Assembly: GCA_030533445.1 (NCBI GenBank)
Contig: JARPUW010000311.1
Coordinates: forward strand, 39,128-103,127
Source: Cyprinodon diabolis
Lineage: Eukaryota; Chordata; Actinopteri; Cyprinodontiformes; Cyprinodontidae
Direction: 5' to 3'
Length of the DNA stretch: 64,000 bases
The notes under the pieces were generated by a model. That model made no database searches, was not told the DNA's origin, and saw nothing but the letters and a program-made list of their open reading frames with translations. This document shows, piece after piece, positions 1 through 7,070 of the stretch (its first letter is position 1; each line of letters begins with the position of its first letter). The translations under genes were made by a program, and so were the position numbers.

Positions 1-42
1 CGGGACTAGTTACGTGCCGAAGTTTTGGGTATACGGGAGAAT

Positions 43-119
43 TATAATAATAATAATACGCGGAATAAATATGTGCAATAGTAGTAGGTGGGCCATGCCT
101 TCGGCATGTGGCCCCCCAA
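43..119. repeat. TAA microsatellite plus one 66-bp hairpin repeat (unit 1)
   Basis: The TAA run ends at the repeat start TACGCGG (57). The hairpin ATGCC-TTC-GGCAT lies at 95-107, between AGTAGGTGG (83-91) and GGCCCCCC (110-117). Removing 92-111 leaves AGTAGGTGGCCCCCC, the exact reverse complement of the fixed segment at 149-163. GTGG occurs at 88-91 and 108-111, flanking the 16-nt insert like a target-site duplication. Confidence 0.93.
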
Positions 120-126
120 TAACTAG

Positions 127-146
127 AAAATTTCTAAAGAAATTTT
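127..146. repeat. AT-rich perfect fold-back at the head of every unit
   Basis: AAAATTTC-TAAA-GAAATTTT is a perfect 8-bp inverted repeat with a 4-nt loop, found just after ACTAG in every unit. In units with a hairpin repeat it sits at the centre of a larger inverted repeat (83-91 and 112-117 against 149-163). In units without one, only the right arm GGGGGGCCACCTACT is left (altered to GGGGCGCC in unit 12). Confidence 0.92.
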
Positions 147-167
147 GAGGGGGGCCACCTACTGCCC

Positions 168-222
168 GTCTGGGGAACCGGGCCAATACGGCCCTGGCAA
201 GTGACGTCGGGGCTCCCCAGAC
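168..222. repeat. Imperfect 55-bp stem-loop in the head
   Basis: GTCTGGGGA (168-176) pairs with TCCCCAGAC (214-222). Inside, GGGCC pairs with GGCCC around AATAC, and GACGTC is a further 6-bp palindrome. The outer stem is broken in units 8 and 9 (CCAGAG), unit 3 (CTCACCAGAC) and units 4 and 16 (CATCTTGGGA), while those last two and unit 3 have a perfect inner stem CAGGGCC/GGCCCTG. Conservation is therefore loose. The 170 bp that follow, up to the minisatellite, show no repeat structure. Confidence 0.7.
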
Positions 223-393
223 CAACTGCTTACGCCTTTGAGGGCTGCTGAGGGAAGGAAAGAGGGCAAGTTCATGGGCAAAGAGAGCTGTGTGCCACTT
301 GTGCTGAAATCTGGGAAATAGACGTGCACAGAGTATGATGCACAAGGGTAATATGGGTTGTCCATATTGAAACACAGTGGGTAAAGCCCAGTT

Positions 394-631
394 GGCGGGC
401 TTCGCCCGCCTGCTAGGAGCCATCTCAGTGAAGAAAAAAATCACCAATGGCGGGCTCTGCCCGCCTTCTAAGAGCCATTGCAGTGATGAAATCACCAATG
501 GCGGGCTCCGCCCGCCTGCTAAGAGCCATTGCAGTGATGTAATCACCTTTGGCGGGCTCCGCCCGCCTGTTACCATTGGCGGGCTCCGCCCGCCTTCTAA
601 GAGCCATTGCAGTGATGAAATCACCAATGGC
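394..631. repeat. GC-rich hairpin minisatellite, 5 hairpins (unit 1)
   Basis: Hairpins GGCGGGC-nnn-GCCCGCC start at 394, 449, 500, 551 and 578, with loops TTC, TCT, TCC, TCC, TCC and steps 55, 51, 51 and 27. Between them lies a second hairpin: outer arms GCCATTG/CAATGGC, inner arms GTGAT/ATCAC, triplet loop GAA or GTA, and a CA bulge. The array is thus two alternating hairpins. The 27-bp step lacks most of the second hairpin. Confidence 0.95.
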
Positions 632-671
632 AATGAGCAATATGCCAGAATGTATGAGTGTGTATAAGGAA

Positions 672-1440
672 GAGGCTTTTATTCTGTAGAGTCCTTGTAG
701 TCTTATTTTGAAAGTCTATCATGAATGTGCATCAAAAGATGGGTCACGCCCAGCAGTGATATAGAATCCATTTCCAAATGTTAAATCACTGGTTTTCCAT
801 GTTATTAGGTGAATAGTTGCTGTATTACAGAGTAAATGGGAGACTTTTATTGTGAAATTTGCTCTGGGGTGTGTTTTGAAAAGGTCACTAGAGTCTAATA
901 AAAACAACCTGGAAGAGTTTGGGTCATAATGTTGAGCCATTTGCATCAATTAATGCATTACTATAATCTAGAGGCTTTTATTTTGTAGGGTCCCTGGAGT
1001 CTTATTTTGAAAGTCCAACAGAGTTGTGTTTATAGAAAATGTTCAGACCCGTCAATGATAGTTGATTACTTTCCAATCGTTAAATCACTCTTTTTCCATG
1101 TTATTAGGGCAGTAGATGAAGCGGAAATGGGAGGCTTTTATTTTGAAATTTGCTATAGGGTGTGTTTTAAACAGTCTCCTAGAGTCTATTCTCTAAAACG
1201 GGGTTGAGTTTGGGTCATAATGTTGAGCCATATAGAGCAATAAATATATGTAAAAAATATAGAGGCTTTTATTTTGTAGGGTCCCTGGAGTCTTATTTTG
1301 AAAGTCTATCAGTGCTGAGTGGCAAGGGAAGTGTCATGTACAGCAGTCATATAGTATCCATTTCCCAATGTTAAATCAGTCCTTTCACCCTCCATTAGAT
1401 TAATATGTGCTGTTTAAAACAGCAGAGGTAAAATCTGTTT
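672..1440. repeat. Module III: three about-295-bp repeats with internal halves (unit 1 reference)
   Basis: Copies begin GAGGCTTTTATT at 672, 971 and 1262, with CTTATTTTGAAAGTC 30-40 bp further on. Copies 1 and 2 each hold a second related half starting at 840 (GAGACTTTTATTGTG) and 1131 (GAGGCTTTTATTTTG), followed by GAAATTTGCT and GTGTGTTTT. So the ancestral repeat was about 150 bp, duplicated, then tandemly amplified. Copy 3 is cut off after its first half near 1440. The layout is the same in all 20 units. Copies within a unit are far more diverged than the same copy between units. Confidence 0.93.
1409..1423. repeat. Perfect 15-bp palindrome in the third module III copy
   Basis: GCTGTTT-A-AAACAGC has 7-bp arms around one base and is present in every unit. 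The corresponding places in copies 1 and 2 (GTTGCTGTATTACAG, GCAGTAGATGAAGC) are not palindromic, so it arose in copy 3 before the array spread. Confidence 0.85.
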
Positions 1441-1525
1441 GAAGCTTGGTAACCTTGACAACGCTTAACGAGCCTCTCACTGACACAGACAACAGCTGCA
1501 CTCACTATTGGTTTCTTCTTCCCAG
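1428..1525 (+). other. Candidate relic or cryptic 98-bp intron
   Basis: GAG-GTAAAA at 1428 resembles a 5' splice site. GTTTCTTCTTCCCAG-GC ending at 1525 is a good pyrimidine-rich 3' splice site, with CTCAC and CTGAC upstream that could serve as branch points. The pair is kept in the units, apart from single changes in units 8 (CTTCGTCCCAG) and 18 (ATTCGTTTC). There is no open frame across it and no transcript evidence. Chance is possible, since the whole unit is conserved by homogenisation. Confidence 0.25.
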
Positions 1526-2369
1526 GCTTTTTTGTATGGGAAGAACGGCACCGAACAAACGACTACTGATCAAAAACCGTATGAGTTATTCAAAAAACAT
1601 TTTCACCATGAGCATCAGCAATCCTTCGACTCCAACTATACCAACTTTGGTGTATGTGTGTCATTCAGAAAAATATTTATGACGAGTTGAAAACACATAG
1701 TCTGATTCGTTTTTCTCCCATCTTCAGCTCAAAAAGAATGGAGAAAGGCTGAAACTCTCATCCACTTTAGGTTGGTCTGGAGGGTTTTTAAGGCAAAGTA
1801 TTAATCCTACCGTAATTCCGAAGACATTGTGTGAGTCCAGAGGTTTCAGTCTACAAACTGACCAAAAATGGTGACTGTAGCTCCAAATATGTGGCCGTGA
1901 GGGCGAGAATAAGATGTTTGATCTTAAAAAATGGCCGCCTCACACTAAGATTTCAGCAGCTGCACTCTAGCAGGCTGCTGCAGAAGCTAACTGTCAGCTA
2001 GCTTCCAGGTGCTTACCCTCCGAACAAACGACTGCTGAGCAAAAACCATAAAAGATATCTGAAAAATTCTTTCAGTGAAAGCAACATCTATCCTTTGTCT
2101 CAGACTGGGGTAACCTTCATGTCTGTAGGTCTTTCACAACCCAAAACGAAGCACAAACAAAATGGTTGGCCCACCTGCTCCTCCCTTTGTTTGAACTGCA
2201 GGACCTCACTCTCACTCACCTTTTAGCTGCTAAAGCACCCCTCCGAACAAACGACTGCTGAGTAAAAACCGTAAAAGGTATCTGAAAAATTCTTTTTATC
2301 TAAGCGACAGCTATATCTTGTCTTCAATTGGAGTAACTTTCATGGCTGTAGGTCATCTACAAACTGAAT

Positions 2370-2393
2370 GGGAAGAGAAAGAAAAAGAAAAAA
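2370..2393 (+). repeat. 24-nt purine tract in the second short module IV copy
   Basis: An uninterrupted purine run (GGGAAGAGAAAGAAAAAG followed by A residues) ends at AAAAAACG. It is in every unit with a full module IV, and lost in unit 6, where the copy is deleted. Such runs can form triplex DNA; nothing here shows a function. Confidence 0.8.
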
Positions 2394-2806
2394 CGTTTCA
2401 TCACACCTAAGCTTCTAATTGAGCTAGCTGCAGCAGGTCACTGTCACTCAGCTTTCAGGTGCTTAAAATGTCCTCCGAACAAACGACTGCTGAGCAAAAA
2501 CCGTATGAGTTATTCAAAAAATTTTTTCACCGTGAGCGTCAGTCATCCTTCGACTCCAACTATGCCAACTTTGGTGTATGTGTGTCATTCAGAAAAATAT
2601 TTATGACGAGTTTAAAACACATAGTCGGATTCGTTTTTCTCCCCTCTTCTGCTCCAAAACCAATGAAAAACGGCTCTGATTTTCATCGACTTTAGGTCGG
2701 TCTGGAGGGTTTTTAAGGAAAAGTATTAATCCTACCGTAATTCCGAAGATATTGTGTGGGTCCAGAGATTTCAGTCTACAAACTGACCAAAAATGGTGAC
2801 TCTAGC

Positions 2807-2814
2807 TATAAATA
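2807..2814 (+). promoter_or_regulatory. TATA-box-like motif in the second long module IV copy
   Basis: TATAAATA matches the TATA-box consensus and occurs at the same place in every unit. The homologous site in the first long copy reads CTCCAAATATG, so the match is specific to copy 4. There is no accompanying gene or other core promoter element that I can identify. It is a candidate only. Confidence 0.2.
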
Positions 2815-3067
2815 TGTGGCCGTGAGGGCGAGTTTAAAATGTTTTTTTTGTGTTTAAAAAACGCCTGCCTCACACTCTAGCTTTTCAGTTGCTCCACTCT
2901 AGCAGGCTGGATTTTGCTAAAACTTTGTGGCGCTTGAGGTCTGATTATACAAAAACCGTAGCAGTTATCAACATACCGTCTTCAGTTTTAAATAGACGAA
3001 GGATTTATCTACAAACTGAGCTTCAAACTGTTTTTCTAGGTGAATGTATGCCGACACAGTGAAGTGC

Positions 3068-3098
3068 TGTTTTTTATGCTTTTTTTTTCCTCTCCCCA
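3068..3098 (+). repeat. T-rich and polypyrimidine tract at the start of module V
   Basis: A T run, ATGC, a longer T run and then CCTCTCCCC form a nearly pure pyrimidine stretch. Units 6 and 7 read TTTTTACCTCTTCCC and unit 12 CCTTTCCCC. Run lengths vary by single bases, as in unit 17. It marks the junction between module IV and the tail. Confidence 0.8.
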
Positions 3099-3290
3099 TT
3101 CATTTCCTATGGGATTTTTTTGCGACGTTTTCGCTAATAATTCGCAAACCTTCGGACTAATGAGAAAGTTTTATACAAGCACACATCACCCCATTGGTCC
3201 CGACGCGTGTGCCAACTTTGGGCCCGATCCGCCAAACCGTGCGGGACTAGTTACGCGCCGAAGTTTTGGGTATACGGGAGAATTATAATA
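3093..3290. repeat. Module V: teleost-like dispersed repeat spanning the unit seam
   Basis: From CCCCATTCATTTCC through GCGACGTTTTCGCTAATAA, CACCCCATTGGTCCC and GGGCCCGATCCGCCAAACC, across the seam CGGGACTAGTTAC to GGTATACGGGAGAATTATAA. This stretch is more CpG-rich than modules III and IV and is the most constant part of the units. I recall similar text, followed by TAA triplets, as dispersed repeats in fish genomes; this is memory, not a search. If right, the seam I chose lies inside an old interspersed element that was amplified with the unit. Confidence 0.6.
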
Positions 3291-6200
3291 ACTAGAAAAT
3301 TTCTAAAGAAATTTTGAGGGGGGCCACCTACTGCCCGTCTGGGGAACCGGGCCAATACGGCCCTGGCAAGTGACGTCGGGGCTCCCCAGACCAACTGCTT
3401 ACGCCTTTGAGGGCTGCTGAGGGAAGGAAAGAGGGCAAGTTCATGGGCAAAGAGAGCTGTGTGCCACTTGTGCTGAAATCTGGGAAATAGACGTGCACAG
3501 CGTATGATGCACAAGGGTAATATGGGTTGTCCATATTGAAACACAGTGGGTAAAGCCCAGTTGGCGGGCTTCGCCCGCCTGCTAGGAGCCATCTCAGTGA
3601 AGAAAAAAATCACCAATGGCGGGCTCTGCCCGCCTTCTAAGAGCCATTGCAGTGATGAAATCACCAATGGCGGGCTCCGCCCGCCTGCTAAGAGCCATTG
3701 CAGTGATGAAATCACCAATGGCAATGAGCAATATGCCAGAATGTATGAGTGTGTATAAGGAAGAGGCTTTTATTCTGTAGAGTCCTTGTAGTCTTATTTT
3801 GAAAGTCTATCATGAATGTGCATCAAAAGATGGGTCACGCCCAGCAGTGATATAGAATCCATTTCCAAATGTTAAATCACTGGTTTTCCATGTTATTAGG
3901 TGAATAGTTGCTGTATTACAGAGTAAATGGGAGACTTTTATTGTGAAATTTGCTCTGGGTGTGTTTTGAAAAGGTCACTAGAGTCTAATAAAAACAACCT
4001 GGAAGAGTTTGGGTCATAATGTTGAGCCATTTGCATCAATTAATGCATTAGTATAATCTAGAGGCTTTTATTTTGTAGGGTCCCTGGAGTCTTATTTTGA
4101 AAGTCCAACAGAGTTGTGTTTATAGAAAATGTTCAGACCCGTCAATGATAGTTGATTACTTTCCAATCGTTAAATCACTCTTTTTCCATGTTATTAGGGC
4201 AGTAGATGAAGCGGAAATGGGAGGCTTTTATTTTGAAATTTGCTACAGGGTGTGTTTTAAACAGTCTCCTAGAGTCTATTCTCTAAAACGGGGTTGAGTT
4301 TGGGTCATAATGTTGAGCCATATAGGGCAATAAATATATGTAAAAAATATAGAGGCTTTTATTTTGTAGGGTCCCTGGAGTCTTATTTTGAAAGTCTATC
4401 AGTGCTGAGTGGCAAGGGAAGTGTCATGGACAGCAGTCATATAGTATCCATTTCCCAATGTTAAATCAGTCCTTTCACCCTCCATTAGATTAATATGTGC
4501 TGTTTAAAACAGCAGAGGTAAAATCTGTTTGAAGCTTGGTAACCTTGACAACGCTTAACGAGCCTCTCACTGACACAGACAACAGCTGCACTCACTATTG
4601 GTTTCTTCTTCCCAGGCTTTTTTGTATGGGAAGAACGGCACCGAACAAACGACTACTGATCAAAAACCGTATGAGTTATTCAAAAAACATTTTCACCATG
4701 AGCATCAGCAATCCTTCGACTCCAACTATACCAACTTTGGTGTATGTGTGTCATTCAGAAAAATATTTATGACGAGTTGAAAACACATAGTCTGATTCGT
4801 TTCTCTCCCATCTTCAGCTCAAAAAGAATAGAGAAAGGCTGAAACTCTCATCGACTTTAGGTTGGTCTGGACGGTTTTTAAGGAAAAGTATTAATCCTAC
4901 CGTAATTCCGAAGACATTGTGTGAGTCCAGAGGTTTCAGTCTACAAACTGACCAAAAATGGTGACTGTAGCTCCAAATATGTGGCCGTGAGGGCGAGAAT
5001 AAGATGTTTGATCTTAAAAGAATGGCCGCCTCACACTAAGATTTCAGCAGCTGCACTCTAGCAGGCTGCTGCAGAAGCTAACTGTCAGCTAGCTTCCAGG
5101 TGCTTACCCTCCGAACAAACGACTGCTGAGCAAAAACCGTAAAAGATATCTGAAAAATTCTTTCAGTGAAAGCAACATCTATCCTTTGTCTCAGACTGGG
5201 GTAACCTTCATGTCTGTAGGTCTTTCACAACCCAAAACGAAGCACAAACAAAATGGTTGGCCCACCTGCTCCTCCCTTTGTTTGAACTGCAGGACCTCAC
5301 TCTCACTCACCTTTTAGCTGCTAAAGCACCCCTCCGAACAAACGACTGCTGAGTAAAAACCGTAAAAGGTATCTGAAAAATTATTTTTATCTAAGCGACA
5401 GCTATATCTTGTCTTCAATTGGAGTAACTTTCATGGCTGTAGGTCATCTACAACCTGAATGGGAAGAGAAAGAAAAAGAAAAAACGTTTTGTCACACCTG
5501 ATCTTCTAATTGAGCTAGCTGCAGCAGGACACTCTCCCCCAGCTTTCAGCTGCTTAAAATGTCCTCCGAACAAACGACTGCTGAGCAAAAACCGTATGAG
5601 TTATTCAAAATATTTTTTCACCGTGAGCGTCAGCCATCCTTCGACTCCAACTATGCCAACTTTGGTGTATGTGTGTCATTCAGAAAAATATTTATGACGA
5701 GTTTAAAACACATAGTCTGATTCGTTTTTCTCCCCTCTTCTGCTCCAAAACCAATGAAAAACGGCTCTGATTTTCATCGACTTTAGGTCGGTCTGGAGGG
5801 TTTTTAAGGAAAAGTATTAATCCTACCGTAATTCCGAAGATATTGTGTGGGTCCAGAGATTTCAGTCTACAAACTGACCAAAAATGGTGACTCTAGCTAT
5901 AAATATGTGGCCGTGAGGGCGAGTTTAAAATGTTTTTTTGTGTTTAAAAAACGCCTGCCTCACACTCTAGCTTTTCAGTTGCTCCACTCTAGCAGGCTGG
6001 ATTTTGCTAAAACTTTGTGGCGCTTGAGGTCTGATTATACAAAAACCGTAGCAGTTATCAACATACCGTCTTCAGTTTTAAATAGACGAAGGATTTATCT
6101 ACAAACTGAGCTTCAAACTGTTTTTCTAGGTGAATGTATGCCGACACAGTGAAGTGCTGTTTTTTATGCTTTTTTTTTCCTCTCCCCATTCATTTCCTAT

Positions 6201-6331
6201 GGGATTTTTTTGCGACGTTTTCGCTAATAATTCGCAAACCTTCGGACTAATGAGAAAGTTTTATACAAGCACACATCACCCCATTGGTCCCGACGCGTGT
6301 GCCAACTTTGGGCCCGATCCGCCAAACCGTG
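3242..6331 (+). repeat. Satellite unit 2, family B, 3,090 bp
   Basis: Family B markers: GCTACAGGGTG near 4242, TCTGGACGGTTT near 4866, CTTAAAAGAATGG near 5014, AATTATTTTTATC near 5379, CGTTTTGTCACACCTGATC near 5485, CACTCTCCCCCAGC near 5530, CAAAATATTTT near 5607 and CAGCCATCC near 5630. It has no hairpin repeat and only three minisatellite hairpins. It is 81 bp shorter than unit 11 (3,171 bp), which equals loss of one 51-bp and one 27-bp minisatellite step plus one TAA triplet. Confidence 0.97.
3563..3722. repeat. GC-rich hairpin minisatellite, 3 hairpins (unit 2)
   Basis: The shortest version, with loops TTC, TCT, TCC. The copies lost relative to unit 11 are the last 51-bp and 27-bp steps. 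Confidence 0.95.
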
Positions 6332-6373
6332 CGGGACTAGTTACGTGCCGAAGTTTTGGGTATACGGGAGAAT

Positions 6374-6588
6374 TATAATAATAATAATAATACGCGGAAT
6401 AAATATGTGCAATAGTAGTAGGTGGGCCATGCCTTCGGCATGTGGCCCCCCAATAATAATACGCGGAATAAATATGTGCAATAGTAGTAGGTGGGCCATG
6501 CCTTCGGCATGTGGCCCCCCAATAATACGCGGAATAAATATGTGCAATAGTAGTAGGTGGGCCATGCCTTCGGCATGTGGCCCCCCAA
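6374..6588. repeat. TAA microsatellite plus three hairpin repeats (unit 3)
   Basis: TACGCGG starts at 6391, 6460 and 6526, giving periods of 69 and 66 bp. The difference is one TAA triplet at the junction, so copies are joined through the microsatellite. The last copy runs directly into CCCCCCAACTAG without a TAA, as in units 13 and 16. Confidence 0.93.
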
Positions 6589-6859
6589 CTAGAAAATTTC
6601 TAAAGAAATTTTGAGGGGGGCCACCTACTGCCCGTCTGGGGAACAGGGCCAATACGGCCCTGGCAAGTGATGTCGGGGCTCACCAGACCAACTGCTTACG
6701 CCTTTGAGGGCTGCTGAGGGAAGGAAAGAGGGCTAGGTCATGGGCAAAGAGAGCTGTGTGCCACTTGTGCTGAAATCTGGGAAATAGACGTGCACAGCGT
6801 ATGATGCAAAAGGGTAATATGGGTTGTCCATATTGAACCGCAGTGGGTAAAGCTCAGTT

Positions 6860-7070
6860 GGGGGGCTCCGCCCGCCTGCTAGGAGCCCTTGCAGCGATGA
6901 AAAAAATCACCAATGGCGGGCTCTGCCCGCCTGCTAAGAGCCATTGCAGTGATGAAATCACCAATGGCGGGCTCCGCCCGCCTTCTAAGAGCCATTGCAG
7001 TGATGAAATCACCAATGGCGGGCTCCGCCCGCCTTCTAAGAGCCATTGCAGTGATGAAATTACAAATGGC
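6860..7070. repeat. GC-rich hairpin minisatellite, 4 hairpins (unit 3)
   Basis: The first hairpin has a stem mismatch (GGGGGGC against GCCCGCC). Loops are TCC, TCT, TCC, TCC. The array ends GAAATTACAAATGGC, which weakens the last second-type hairpin, as in units 4, 12 and 16. Confidence 0.95.

Larger units (their letters stand above)
1551..3060. repeat. Module IV: four CCGAACAAACG repeats plus a decayed fifth (unit 1 reference)
   Basis: CCGAACAAACGACT starts at 1551, 2030, 2243 and 2475. Copies 1 and 4 are the long form (about 470 bp: ATGAGTTATTCAAAAAA, TTCGACTCCAACTAT, ACAAACTGACCAAAAATGG). Copies 2 and 3 are short (213 and 232 bp: AAAAGGTATCTGAAAAATTC). A fifth, decayed copy begins near 2941 (ACAAAAACCGTAGCAGTTAT). 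All units keep this long-short-short-long order except unit 6, which lost one period. Flanking copy ends such as TTCAGGTGCTTA and TTCCAGGTGCTTA mark the junctions. Confidence 0.93.
1..3241 (+). repeat. Satellite unit 1, family A, 3,241 bp
   Basis: Family A markers: GAGTATGATG near 334, CATTACTATAATC near 957, TATAGAGCAA at 1231, CATGTACAGC near 1336, CATCCACTTT near 1759 and AAGGCAAAG near 1790. It carries one 66-bp hairpin repeat and five minisatellite hairpins. Private change: AAAAACCATAAAAG near 2041, where most units read CCGTAAAAG. The T run at 2842-2849 is eight long, as in units 4 and 16; most units have seven. Its 73-bp excess over family-A units 5 and 19 (3,168 bp) equals one hairpin repeat with TAA triplets (72 bp) plus that extra T. 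I use this unit as the reference for module coordinates. Confidence 0.97.

Noticed and set aside
147..160. G-quadruplex at the G6 run
   Set aside because: Only one G run of sufficient length; the neighbouring runs needed for a four-tract motif are missing.
205..211. CRE-like TGACGTCG in the head as a regulatory site
   Set aside because: It differs from the full CRE palindrome, changes to TGATGTCG in units 3, 4, 12 and 16, and has no gene nearby.
394..631. CRISPR array suggested by palindromic repeats at regular spacing
   Set aside because: The sequences between hairpins are themselves repeats, not unique spacers, there are no cas genes, and the context is eukaryotic satellite DNA.
1..3241. 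An autonomous transposon or retroelement as the repeating unit
   Set aside because: No transposase, reverse transcriptase or integrase motif in any frame, and no terminal repeats or target-site duplications at a unit boundary.
3040..3288. An 82-codon sense frame in the tail and seam
   Set aside because: It begins at a GTG within module IV, is shifted by an extra T in unit 17 and broken in unit 9, and crosses an interspersed-repeat-like segment. No recognisable domain.
5847..6152. A 101-codon sense frame repeated in most units as a possible conserved small protein
   Set aside because: It opens at a GTG, has no ATG at its start, lies across the second long module IV copy and is broken by the T8 run in units 1, 4 and 16. 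Its conservation matches that of the surrounding non-coding sequence.
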